64,000 bases of DNA, from positions 11,349,112 to 11,413,111 of the forward strand of contig JAEMBT020000009.1 in assembly GCA_018873245.2 (NCBI GenBank). The letters are read 5' to 3'. This stretch comes from Archegozetes longisetosus. Taxonomy: Eukaryota; Arthropoda; Arachnida; Sarcoptiformes; Trhypochthoniidae. This document shows, piece by piece, positions 34,993 through 47,043 of this stretch (position 1 is the first letter of the stretch; each line of letters starts with the position of its first letter). The notes below the pieces were generated by a model that saw only the letters and a list, made by a program, of their open reading frames with translations, searched no databases and was not told the origin of the DNA. A program made the translations under genes and the position numbers.

Positions 34993-37784
34993 TTATTGAT
35001 ACATTTTTGCCAAACCAGTGAAAACCATCACAAATCTATTCACTTGGACAATATTTTGATCTTTGCTTTCTTTTGTCACTTCAAACAGATTGAAGACATA
35101 CAAGAATTGATTTGAAAAAAATTTTTCTCCATTAATCTTAATATTTATGATAAGGTAAGAAAGAGTTTGTTTCGAAGACACATATTCGAACATTAGTTTC
35201 AGTTTTCTGTTAATCGGTTCCACTGTTCTTTCGTAGTATTCTTCTTCTACCAGATTGTGATCAGATTTTTCTACTATTTTACTAATATTTGTGTATAATT
35301 GCTTCACAATAGATTGGCTCAAAGCGTTTGTTAGTCTATGTTCTAAATTGTTTATTTCATTCGCTATGTCACAAACAAATCGACAACAATTGTATACTTT
35401 AATCGTTTTATCAAAACCAGCATTTCGTTCACTCGATGTTTGCTCATACTTATTCTGCTTTGATTTCAAAATTTGCCAAACATGGTCAGCTTCGATGCCA
35501 GTCAGAAGTTGGATTAAGTTTATCTTGAGATGTGTGTTTTGCATAACAAACAAAGTGTTTAAACACAAAACTTGAAGTAGAAGTTCTTCTTCATGTTCTC
35601 TTTTGATTCGAAAGTCCGACAGTTTTAGTAAACAATAATTACAAAGAGCATCACAAATTTGATAACAAAGTTGACATAATTTATCTAAATTGTTCTCAAA
35701 TCTCGAATAATTCGACCAATACTTTAATGACAGGGAAAATAAATTAATTGTGAGACAAGATTGAAAAAGAATTTTGTGGCAATCTCTCCTTTTAAATAAG
35801 TGTTATTTTCGTTTAAATTCTCTAAACTATTTCGAACTAAATTATTAGCCAATTGTCTACAATTCTGGGTTCTATCGTCAATCCAACAATTATATATTTG
35901 TTGACCAAAATCCACTTCTAACTCATTGAGTGCTTCTTCTATCAACTCTGAAAATCTGAAATCCTTAAAACTTAATTCTGATGATTTTGAGTGTTTACTG
36001 TCAGTCAATGGAATCTGTTTGAGATAATCTTCTTGTGGTTTGATTTTCTGAAAAACCATTTGTGTCTTTTTGAGTTTCTTTATTGGTTTCACAGATTTCG
36101 ATCCAACAAAACATTCAATAACTTTTTGACCACAAAAGATGTCATTAAGTTGTTTTATAAAAAAGAAATAGTTAAGAATATAATCCGACATATCTCTGCT
36201 TCTATTCTTTTCCCAGTCTTTGATCAATAATTTGAGTTTTGAATTCAAATCATAAATGATAAGTTGAATTTCATTCTGACCAACTATGTTGTTAATACTA
36301 TCAGACCAGTACTCTCTAATCATCTCTGATAGATTGGACACTAAGACAATGATTTGAGGCCAAGATTCATACTTTGAAACATTAGCTTTCAGCCACCTAA
36401 TCATTTGAGTTGCAATTTCTCTATTAATAGTATATTTTAGCAGTAAAGCTCCATATTTGTTGTCATACTTTTTCAACAGTTTTAAAACATACAACAACTC
36501 TTTCAGTGCTTTCGATTGTTTCATCACTTCTGGAGATACTAATAGGGCCATTTTATTGATATAGATCTCAATTACTTTTATTGCCAAACTTTCTTCCACT
36601 TCATTCAATGCTTTTATACTATTTTCTGAAGGCCATGAAGTGTTAGTTTCAATAACTATCTCCTCATTAGCAAAAACTTTAGCCAAAATGAAAGCAAATT
36701 CTTTGTTTTCTGTTGAATATTTGATCATTAGATGAGTCAAAACTGATCTACGAATAACTGAGTCTTGAAAAGTAGTAATATTGCTTTGAATCTTATTTTG
36801 ATTAATGAGTGAAATGGCCGGCATATATAGAAAGTTTAAATAATTCAATTCTTCTTTAGTACTGAACTGATTGAGAAGGTCTCGATTTTCTTCTAATTGA
36901 AGCTGATTCATTTGCCACTCAAAACAGAACTTATATAACATTATGTGATATCTGATCAGAGATTTATTATCCTGTTCGTTGCTTGTTAGTCGTCCCCAAA
37001 TTACTTTCATTGAGACAACACTAACAGAATCGTCAACACCAACAGAATTGTGAACACGAACACAATCTCTAGAAAGTGGCAAAACTAAGTCTAAAGGAGT
37101 CGATGGAATTGTGTATGTGAAAAACATTTCATTTGCAGATCGTTTCCCAACTTTTACATAAATGCTACCCATATATTCATCTAGCTCTAAACCAAACATC
37201 CATTTAATTAAGTCTTTGAAAGTGGAAATGTTCAACTTTTTATTCCAGATTTCGAGACAAATTTCTTGTTTGTAGACTTTGGAATCACTTCCATCACAAC
37301 TGTAAGAGTCAGGCACTAATAAATCTAATTTTGTTTGCCATTCAGGATTTGTAGTACTTTTCTTGTAATTCGAAATAAATGGTTTACTTATTGATATTAG
37401 TCTATCATTCTTGCAAAAAGATCTCAAATATATTTTGAAGTATGGATTACAACTAATACTGTTATTGTTATTATTCAAGTTTCTGGCAGATGAAACAAAG
37501 ATATGCAAAACTTTTGAATCCAACTCTTTCAGTCCTTCAGTCAATAAATTATCCACATTCTGGTCTAGATTAAACATTTGTTTAATAAACTTTTCTGTTA
37601 AACTTTTATGAACATTAAATGGTGGCTCTGAATACTTGATTCCTAATGAGCACTGATTCATAGCCAATAAACGAGACACAAATCGATCGTCTTTTGCTGA
37701 TTTAATCGCATCGCTTATTAATGACAACAAATCTTTTTGATTGATAACTTGGTTTGGGATAGTGATCGGTATATTTTGATTCAT
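34993..37784 (-). CDS. Munc13-4/BAIAP3-like (UNC13 family) vesicle-priming protein
   Basis: Exon 37784-35757 (676 codons) joins exon 35721-34993 (242 codons plus stop) across a putative 35-base GT...AG gap, giving 918 residues. Residues about 90-240 read as a C2 domain (KVLHIFVSSARNL, then CNPYFKIYL, then a TTNPEW strand). The usual SDPY acidic ligand is CNPY, so calcium binding may be lost. From about 270 on, the helical, W- and L-rich sequence resembles the MUN/MHD region that opens syntaxin in SNARE assembly during exocytosis. No second C-terminal C2 is visible before 34993, unlike the roughly 1100-residue family members. The tail may lie in further exons, be truncated, or be absent. The junction could also be a frameshift. 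The start ATG follows an AT-rich leader. Confidence 0.6.
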
Positions 37785-38532
37785 TTGAAGAGCAAATCAT
37801 TCAATATTTGATACTTATTAATTTATTTAAATATTGATTGAATCGGTTTTAATTTTAAACTCAATGAGTATTGAGTCAAACAATACTTTTAAATCAAAAT
37901 AATCCCAATAATGTATTTTATTTTACTTTGAGACTATCAATGGATTTTTGTCCAAATCAGGTCAGATTAGCGCGATCTGCAATAATGTAGAGTGAATTGA
38001 ACTATATTTTAAGTTCCACTTAACATAAAATGATTGATTACTATTTCATAACTTCAGAATAAGTTAGAAACCGTTTTTACTGATTCATGGATTGAGACCC
38101 AGTATTTGTGAGTATAGAGAGCAACAGAAATTTCAATTTTATGAGCAGCTAATTCTACATTAATATCTCTCTCAAACATTCAGTTAAAAGGTTTTGTAAG
38201 TTAAAACAACTAAGCCATGTCTTTCTGCACATTTTTATATTATTCTTTAATATTAGGCGTACGGCCAAAGTTAGACTGATTTTGCTGTATAAAAACAAAA
38301 TTACACAAAAGTTGCGATTTAATCGATCTCCAATTTACTAAATGCCTTAAGTATGAGTTTATTTATCTGTCAAAAAGATTTTGTTCAAAATTTCTGTCAC
38401 TAATTGCATAGTCGTTGCAACAATTTTCCTACTAAAAACGAAGTTTCGCCATTAATTTGTCAATATTTATAACAATAAATTGAGAAATAAAGTCAGGAAT
38501 ACCTGAAGATTAGGTTAAGATTTATAAAATAT
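37785..38532. other. No gene; presumed 5' flank of the Munc13-like gene
   Basis: AT-rich sequence without a supported exon. Promoter elements cannot be told apart from background. Confidence 0.35.
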
Positions 38533-39327
38533 ATCGTCGCCTGAATACTATAAGGTTCTAAATGCAAAATGTATATTAACGAGAAAATCCACTTTCAAGT
38601 TCGACGTTGTTATACACCAACAATGAGTTGAAGAATAATATTCTTAAATATGCTGCAAAGCAATGCATGTGGGTGCGAATATTCCACTGTTGAGTTGGGT
38701 CTTACTCTGGTTCTATCATGGATAACTCAGAAGTGACTTTTGCATTTAGAACCGTATTGCATACAAGTACAAAACTGAGTGATATCAGGTTCTAAGTGAT
38801 CGAAAATCGATAAATAACTAAATAGACACATATTTTTATGTAACAAATTTAAAAGGAACGTAGAAAATGAGTTTCGAACATTTTAAGAGTGTTTTGACAT
38901 AGTTGGATCAACAAATTTTTTAAGTTGAAGTTCGAATTGACTATCTTATGTTTCAAATTTTCACATATTTCATTAAGAAATTATCTGTATGACTAAAAAG
39001 TCAGCATTTATTGAAGAATCCAATTTCAATATAGAGGAAACCGAAGTGACTAAATCAATTTTCAGAAAAATTATACATCAGTAGAATATGATTTTCTTCA
39101 TTGGACTTCTATGAGATTTAGTTTTAATCTTTAGACATTCTGAAAACGCCTGCTCTATAAGTATTTTACTTATTTAATGAGACTATTTTTGCGATCAACA
39201 CCGAACCAGACATAAATTGATAAATTTGAATAAATATCAGCATCAAAACCATGACAAGATATATGAGTTCGTTAATAACTCATTGTTAAAGCATTGATTT
39301 AAAACCTTATAGTACTCGGGCGACGAT
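38533..39327. mobile_element. MITE with about 30-bp inverted ends
   Basis: ATCGTCGCCTGAATACTATA at the left and, inverted, ATCGTCGCCCGAGTACTATA at the right, each followed by AGGTT. A second, smaller inverted pair (GGTTCTAAATGCAAAA with its complement near 38730-38750) lies inside the left part. It has no coding capacity. Confidence 0.7.
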
Positions 39328-39878
39328 TTGTAGATGTGTGAGCATTAGTTCTCTTTTACACTTTAAAGACCGAACATTTATTGCATAATTGTTGTAAACC
39401 TTATGATCAAAAGTTAACCAAAACATTAGATATGATCGAAGCAAATAAAAGATTTACACATATTTGTGTTCAGTCTTTCCCAATTAATAGTTTTTATGGG
39501 ATTAAAATTAGTTTTGTTCACAACTAAATGCAAAACAACTTTAGTATTGTTTTTATTAACCGCTAGGATAGAATTTAAACTGTTTGTCAATTTTTATTGA
39601 CTGACAATGTTTTTCAATAGTTTTTCCTAAACCGAAGTAACGGCTGAATAAGATTTTCAAAAGTTTGATTACATTTCATAATTGTTGGTGAAAATCAGTA
39701 TATTTTTAAATAAGATATCGAACTGAATACAAATTTTAAAATATTTACAAATCAATAAAAGTTATAAAGAAGTATTTACTGAACTTTAAACATAATCAGT
39801 TTATAGGAAATACAGTTAATAAGTGAATTACTCTCTGAATAACATTTACATTTTGTCACATTCAGATGTGAACATTAT

Positions 39879-40679
39879 TCAATGTCTTGTGTTTCGCTTT
39901 AATTCACTTCTAATGAAAGCAATGAAATGACGCAAATCTATTTTGTTGTCACCACTAGTTTTGTTGAAACGATCCTCAATTGAGCCACAATCCAGTGATC
40001 CGTTTGGTTCGCAGTCCACAACTGTTACAAACCATTTAGTCTTAATAAATAGTCTAAACAAATATCTGAAAAATCAATTAACAAACCTTTGATTTTTTGG
40101 TCGTCTTTAAGACTGACTCTCACAGTAAAACATTTGTTGGGATCGCTTTCGACAATTTTAGTCAACCTAATGGTCAGTATCTGGTCTTTATTTTCGACTC
40201 TCAAACCAATAGTATTCCATATATTGATAACATTGTCGACGTTTTCTTTGTTTTCTTCAATCTTTTTCAATAACTTATTGTTGTCTAAAGTGAAACAAAC
40301 AACTAATTAATTGAATGAGAGTGTAAGACAGGGAAAGTGTACAGACATTCTTGGATTTGTTCACATTTATCTTCAGCTTTGGTAATATTGGACTGCGCTC
40401 GAACTATAGCCTTTTCAACACTTTCTAACTCCAACTCCATTTTTTCCTTCTCTTTGTTCAGTTTTTTGATGTCTTTCACCAAACTATTTAACTCTAAATC
40501 AATTCAAAAGTCATTAGAAAGCAATCAATTATCTAACGATTATTCTGAATACCTTTGCATTTGTTTTGAAAACAATCGTCTATTAGTTGGACATCTATTT
40601 TGTTGTCATTTCTCATTTGATCTAATCTGAGACTCAAATCATTGAGTATTTCGTAAAAGTGACTGTCTTTTAAATCCAT
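39879..40679 (-). CDS. Spc25: Kinetochore protein Spc25
   Basis: Four exons, 40679-40553, 40493-40347, 40284-40087 and 40021-39879, total 615 bases (204 residues). All three introns are 59-65 bases, GT...AG, phase 1, and the frame closes exactly. Residues about 30-110 form a Lys/Glu-rich coiled coil, including LNKEKEKMELELES. The globular end carries NTIGLRV, then TKIVESDPNKCF, then VVDCEP and finally IDLRHFIAFIRSEL, the order seen in the Spc25 C-terminal domain (LGL...I-D-P...F...P...FxAFxxxxRxxF). Spc25 dimerises with Spc24 in the Ndc80 complex, which anchors microtubules at kinetochores. The frame stays open upstream of ATG 40679 to about 40800 but has no other ATG, so this start is chosen. 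Length matches the family (about 200-225). Confidence 0.8.
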
Positions 40680-40799
40680 TTCAATTAGACCTTTAATTGA
40701 GTTTGGATTGAATCTAACTTTTGACACTACTATTAAATATTTATATTTTTTTACCGCTTTCAGCAAATAACAATTACGTCTTCGAGTATCGAACTCAAA

Positions 40800-41319
40800 T
40801 TCATTGAATTAACACTAAAGGACTTATATGTTTCTTAACGAACTTTTTGTTCAATAGTTCTGTTCAAATCCGCCAAAAACTTTGAGATGTTTGCTATACA
40901 CTTATAAACTACGTTGTAATGAAATGCTATATTGAGCCCCTTTTTAGCCTTCATGTGGGTATTCATGGGATATGAGGAACACTGGGGAGGAGACTATCAT
41001 TGGGTTGGTCTTATTAACCTATATCTATTGACTCAAACAATAGTATTGACTCTGAATGACTAAATGTTCATATTAACACAAGATGTCGACAAAAATGATT
41101 ACTGAACTAAAAGTTTAAAGATATAATTGTTAAAAAACTGTAATTTTTTCAAATAGTATAAAATCACAAAAAGTAGAAAAGACTTCCACAAAATAAATAA
41201 ATCGTATTATTTAATTTTTTAAAAATTATTTGATTTGAAAAAAATTAATAATTATATTTAATCATATTTAATATTCCATATATTATATCTTAGATGTTAT
41301 AAATTACATTCAATTATAT
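40800..41319. other. No supported feature
   Basis: AT-rich, presumed 5' flank of Spc25. Nothing else was recognised. Confidence 0.4.
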
Positions 41320-41815
41320 TGTAAAGTCTGGATCTTTGATAGGAGCGTGTATGAAATCAAATTTTAAAATATAAGCACTTTATTTAACATAACCACAATA
41401 ATAAAATTACATAAGATTTCACAGGATTTTAACACTGGAAGAAAGAGCGAAAAATTTAAGAAAAACACGATATTTTATAGGAACAATAGGCGGGTTAAAT
41501 TAGAAAATGTTTTACAATGATAGGCTAAACCTTTTAAGGTCAATAGCACATTTAGCTAGGAATGGGAGATTGTTTAACTAGGACATACTTAGGTAGGTTT
41601 TCAGAGTTGAAATATGCTTACTCTCAGCTGTCTTCATAATTTGTACAGTTGAGACAAGCATGTGAAGATTTCTTTTGTACAAATAAAAAGTAATCTTGAA
41701 ATCAGTAATAAATGTTGACATATACGGTGAGTTATGAAAATTAGAGTTTAAAAATATAGGTTATTACAGAAGTATTTTGGTATAGGTCTAATTTAAGAAC
41801 TAAGACGTTATTACA
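41320..41815. mobile_element. LTR-like dispersed repeat, copy 2
   Basis: Same ends (TGTAAAGTCTGG ... GTTATTACA), orientation and flanking ATAT as the copy at 19549-20037. It lies just upstream of the Merlin-type transposase gene. Confidence 0.6.
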
Positions 41816-42003
41816 ATATCTTAAAAGTTAGTGTTTGTGTTTAACACAATCATAGACTTATAACTATTGCTATCAATTCAAAGCTCAAGTCTATTATAGT
41901 TAAGTAAAATACTATACCAATAATTTAAAAATATATTAATTTTAATATATGATTGAATTTAGATAATCGGAAAAATGTTGGATAGGTTTCGAGTTTGGTA
42001 GAT

Positions 42004-44089
42004 ATGAACGATTATAATATTAAAGATATCGGAATTGTTTGTGAGACTGAAGAGACGGCTGTTAAACGGTTACAATTAAATAAGCTTTTATTAAGTGAAG
42101 AACAGATAAAGTCATGTTTAATACCTACAAATGGTAAGAACTTTCCGTAACAAATATATGTAATGCGTGTTTAGAGTTAAGTATGTGCTAAAAATGAACT
42201 CATAAGTAAATAAAATAGTTGTGATCGACAATTAAATATTAATAAGTGCAAACAAACATTGAGTGCAAACGACTTGAAGTGTCTTTAGCTAAAACTGTAA
42301 TCCTTTATGAGGTAAATTCAATTTTAAAAACTTTTTTAACTACTTAAATCCATTGAAGTCGATTTCACTAACCTAATTATGCATATGATAGGAACGTGTC
42401 GTTTGGGAACTGCTAACTGTAGAGGAAATGCCAAAGATTTCAAACTAAAAGTTGAAAATAAAATAAGTTATCGTATCAGGTATAGCAGTCGTCGAAAAAG
42501 AAAGTCAGTTTTAAATGCTATTCAACAAAATAGTGGAATCATCAACAGTAAAGTGTATTGTTGTAAACACTAGAAAATATTTCTCTTACACCCAAAAAGT
42601 CAAATTTAAAACATGTCCTTATTTTCCAGGTATTGTTTCAAAATCATAAACAAATGTTCTTATATTCCAAGCAAATATTCATTCAAATAATTGATAAACT
42701 ATTATCCTTTATTATTTAGTTATGAATACCTAAATTACAGAGATAGAAACCATATCTAAAATTTTAAGTTTTCATATTAAGTAATATATCATTCAATTAT
42801 TAGTTCAGAGATCGTTCTTTTCATTGGCTGACAATAATGGGAAACCGCACACGAAGATAAGTATGCAGAACGCATTGTATATTCTGTTTTGTTGGGCTAA
42901 AAAGACGATACTATCGGATCACAAAGAATTAATGGGAGATCTCATTAAAGATGTTAAGACTATAAATAATTGGCGTAAACAGATTAGAAGAGTTTGTGTA
43001 ATGGCATTACAACGCTCTGAACCTATGGGTGGACCTGGAGAGGTATTTTCATTTTATTTTATGTAATTATTCTTATGTCAATCAGATATTTAGTGACGTA
43101 TGATTTCAGGTATTACCTTGAAGTCTGGTCATCCTCGTTATAAATACTTATTGTGTGTGACACTATTTTCTCAACTTAAGAGCATAATTACTGAAAGAAA
43201 GTTTTCAGATTTTAGCTTTTAAAGTTTTCTTTCAGCAACTATGCTCTTAAGTTGAGAAAATAGTATCACACACAATAAGTATTTACAACGAGCATGACCA
43301 AATTTCAAGGTAATACCCGAAATCGTACGTCACTACAAATATTTAACGATATGATTAATTTAAATTATAGATAATTCAGATTGACGAAAGTCTGATGAGA
43401 GGAAGACGTAAAAATAATGTTGGAAGACCCTTTTTAGGGAATCGGTTGCCTCCCCCTCGAGCCAATTATGGACAGAGACCAGATGGATCATGGATTTTTG
43501 GTCTAGTTTGGCTTAAAAATGATGGTGAGTTAATTATTTCTGGTTATAAAGCCTAATCTCTATGAAAGTATATTGAAATTTATTACAAAAACAAAGTTCG
43601 AAAACATTAATCTATTTTATATCAAGGAAAACGTGAGCGACGCTATTTTTATGTTAAATGTAGAGATGAGCACACTTTGAGGCCAATAATATTGGGGCAT
43701 ATTAGGCCCGGGACAACCATCTGGTCAGATCAATGGCCTGTTTATACAAATATTCCACTATGGGCGCGACAAGTATTTTTATATAACTTTGAACTTATAT
43801 CTAAAATAATTCAATTAAAAATTAAGTCTAATTTAAACGTTTTTTCAAATAGTATACACACAGAAGTGTTAATCATTCGAGAAACTTCGTTAACCCTGTG
43901 ACCAGAGTTAATACTCAAAGAGTAGAAACTTTTTGGGGCTGGCTTAGACTAAAATTAGTCAGAAGAATGAGAAGAGTTAGTCGACATAACTTGGAAGGAT
44001 ATTTGGCTGAGGAGTGGTGGCGATCTGTTAATGACAATCCATTTCTCGATATGATCGCAGAAATAAAAAAATTTTATCCTCTCACATAA
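42004..44089 (+). CDS. Merlin/ISXO2-type DDE transposase, six exons, intact
   Basis: Exons 42004-42133, 42392-42479, 42811-43042, 43371-43524, 43627-43772 and 43853-44089 total 987 bases (328 residues) with all phases matching. Donors include AATG|GTAAGA, ATCAG|GTATAG and GATG|GTGAGT. The N-terminus carries scattered Cys (zinc-ribbon-like), then SYRIRSFFS, the conserved R-x-S-x-F turn. The DDE core follows: IDESLMRGRRKN (Asp155), TIWSDQWPVY (Asp236) and NTQRVETFWGWL (Glu275), with 38 residues between the last two, as in the IS1016/Merlin group. VNHSRNFV precedes the last acid, as usual. All three catalytic residues are present and no stop interrupts the spliced frame. No terminal inverted repeats were found in the flanks, so it may be an immobile or host-adopted copy. 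Intron 3 contains a MITE. Confidence 0.8.
43091..43335. mobile_element. Palindromic MITE inside transposase intron 3
   Basis: Arms of about 100 bases begin TAGTGACGTA and include GTATTACCTTGAA and CTCAACTTAAGAGCAT blocks, inverted around about 43210. It accounts for 245 of the intron's 328 bases. Splice sites lie outside it, so the intron would be about 83 bases without it. Confidence 0.85.
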
Positions 44090-44288
44090 ATTTATCAAAA
44101 ATAATAAATCGATTGCTAAATCAAAGGATTTGAACAATCAGCGAAAATATTTGTAATTCAAAATTAATTATATTTGAGTCATGATATGTTCAATTTTTTG
44201 ACTTTTCAATTTTTTAAGTCTTATTTCCGTCCTTTTATAATTTTATAAACTCATTATTCTTTCTAAATTTCTGGATTTTTATCTAACT

Positions 44289-44534
44289 AAGTGGCGAAAG
44301 CGGAAATTTTTGAGTGAGGGGGGCAAAAAATTTAATGCTTTGTAAAATGTATGAATTATAACACCTAATTAATACTATTCTGAAACGGTAATACTCAAAT
44401 ATAGTCATTGAAACTTCAGTATAGCTCAATCCTATCAAAATAAGATTTTCATTTCATTTAATAACTTGTTTTAGATTTTCTAGGTTTGAGTTGAGGGGAT
44501 CTATGCCCCTTCGGTCTTTCTGGGTTCGCCACTG
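44289..44534. mobile_element. hAT-type MITE with 8-bp target duplication
   Basis: Ends AAGTGGCGAA and TTCGCCACTG, flanked by a perfect ATCTAACT duplication (44281-44288 and 44535-44542). The 8-bp duplication and the CAGTGGCGAA terminus are hAT hallmarks. Inside are GGGGG-rich subterminal stretches and no ORF. Confidence 0.9.
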
Positions 44535-44906
44535 ATCTAACTCGTATATATTTTTAGGCAAATTTTTTGTGTATTTCTCCGATAAATAATTTTTTATATC
44601 TTTAATAAATTATTTTTACCGATTCCTTGAAAATTATTATTTTTTAACCTATAAAAAACAAATATTTTAATTAAATAAATCTTTTATCTAAAAGTAATGA
44701 GATTTTGTTCGACATCTTGTGTTTACTTTTGAAACAATTGGTAGGATTTTCATTACTTTACTTGAAATCACTTAAAATATAATGAAATCTTCCCTAAGAT
44801 CCACCTTAAAGACAGGCTCCTCCCGAGTGTTCCTCATATGCCATGAATACCGCATCTGATAATACTCATAACATTCGTATATTAATAGGTATTAAGGAGT
44901 TTGAAC

Positions 44907-45498
44907 TAATGATGATTCGATTCTATAGAATCGGAATCGGAATCGGAATGTATAAAAATCATTTCTATTCTTACGAATCGGAATTGAATCGAAATAGAAG
45001 TTTTAAAGAGGAATCGGAATAGAATCGAAATTATGAAATCTACAAGGAATTGGAATTAAAATAGAAACAGATGTCAAAACAACAGTATTTTAAGCCTATA
45101 TCAAAATAAAAATAAATGATAGTCCACTCATAAGTTGATACAATTACTCAATTATTAATGGAAAATAATTGAAATTCAGTTTTCATCCTTTATTTTGTGC
45201 ATTTACTTTTAACATCTTTATAAATCATTCACTAAAATAATAAAGCGTTTTATTCTTTATGGAATAATATTATTCTAATTCTATCCTGTTTTAAGCTACT
45301 AATTCAAAATAAAATTGGGATCGAAATTAGAATTGAATCGAAATAAGATTTTTAGGATAGAATCGGAATCGGAATCGAATCGAATTGAAAACTTCTGAAA
45401 GAAATCGGAATCGGAATTGAATCAAAATAAAATGTTTTCATGAGGAATCGTAATCGGAATAGAATCGAAATGTAAAAACTAGGATCGAATCATCACTA
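44907..45498. mobile_element. hAT-type MITE filled with GAATCG repeats
   Basis: Ends TAATGATGATTCGAT and, inverted, TAGTGATGATTCGAT, flanked by a perfect GTTTGAAC duplication (44899-44906 and 45499-45506). The interior is dominated by degenerate GGAATCGGAATC and GAATCGAAAT runs at both sides of an AT-rich centre. Confidence 0.9.
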
Positions 45499-47043
45499 GT
45501 TTGAACTCTATAAAATTTGATAACATAATGTACTTTCCATACAATACTCTAATAAAGTCTATGATATTTTAGTAAAAGTGTTGACGTTATATTATAACTC
45601 TATTTAGTTGTTTAGATTAAAATAATTTGCGCTGACATTACTAGCCCCGTCCACTGACTGCTAATCTCATCAAAATCACGAGTCCAAAACGCGGACCGTC
45701 AGCGAAATCGCTGACAGTTGGGAACGCTAGTTGTCAGTCAATTAGAATTTGATTTTCAATTCGAATCCTATTATTTGAACGTTACCAAAAATCAGCACTA
45801 AAGTGGTTTTGGATTAAGTTCAACAATACTGTACTAAATCTTTTATTTCTGTAATAAATATTAATTGGGAAAAGACTGAACACATATATGACTAATTCTG
45901 TTGAATTGGCTTCGATAATAACTGATGTTTTACTTAACTATCGGTCAAATTTACAGCAATTATATGGTAAATATTCGATGTTTAAAGTAAAAATGCCTTT
46001 AAGTTAAGGAACGTAACGTTCAGAGTTCTATAAGTGGATCATTATTCAAATCAAGCATTAGTTCAAACACAATTAATTATTGGTTTGTCTTAAATTCATA
46101 TAGACTTCAGAGTTATTCACAGCTTTTTAGAGCTTTGTTTCGGTCCACCAAAGATAACCTTTTCCGAGATAATTCAACCAAAATTACATGGTTATTGCAC
46201 ATCAATCATAGTTCTCGAATTTCTTCAAATCAAATTCAAAGAATATAAACTAAATTTTTTATCGAACATTTTATTCATAGCATACAAATTGTGTTTTGGG
46301 TCAACATTTCTAAATAAAATATGTTCTAATAATGATATCGCAGTTAAAAATGAATAATTTAAATGATAAATCATAACTAATTATCCAATTTGTCGCATTG
46401 ATAAACAACAGATTCTTTGTCGCCTCTGAAGTAAATGCACGAAAGCAAAAGTAACACCAATATACTAAAGCTTATCAACAATCCAAACAAATACGACAAT
46501 ATAACTGAAAATTTAATTTATGTCAATTTAAACTTCAAGTCATCGGAAAATTTTGGTAATAATTCAATTATGTTTAAACATAAGAGTTATGCAGAAAATC
46601 TATGGATGGAGTCAAATATCTTAATTTATAATTGAATATCTGTATCCGAACGAACCGATTATCCATCAATACGACATTCATGTTTCCAATTATTAGGTAT
46701 CAATTGTTCGATTGAGTGCAAGAATTATCCCAAATGGTATTCGTTGTTATGATTTAAACAACTAGGGAGTTGTAGCGAATAAGGCTTTTCTGGTTCGGTC
46801 TGATTCAAGTAATACACTTAAACGACATGATCCTTATTTATTTCGTATATCTCGACAAAAATAGCAGAACCTGTTTGTAAGAAGTCAAGCTATGATAAGT
46901 TGATTCGTTAGAAACTTAAGTGATTATACCAAATGGCGATCGAATATTAAACACATCAAGAGTAATGAGGAGAACAGCAATTTGTGTCGTGTTGTAACAT
47001 TCAATAACGATATTATTTTAGGTTCACTTAATATAGCTATCAT
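45499..47043. other. No gene supported; one possible first exon
   Basis: At 45889-45968 an ATG opens 26 codons ending at a good donor-like sequence (TATG|GTAAAT), but no following exon could be linked. The 66-codon frame at 46435-46635 is unrecognised. 45640-45740 is GC-richer without identifiable content. Confidence 0.3.

Noticed and set aside
40680..40766. N-terminal extension of Spc25
   Set aside because: The frame is open but the only start there is TTG; the first ATG at 40679 gives the usual family length.
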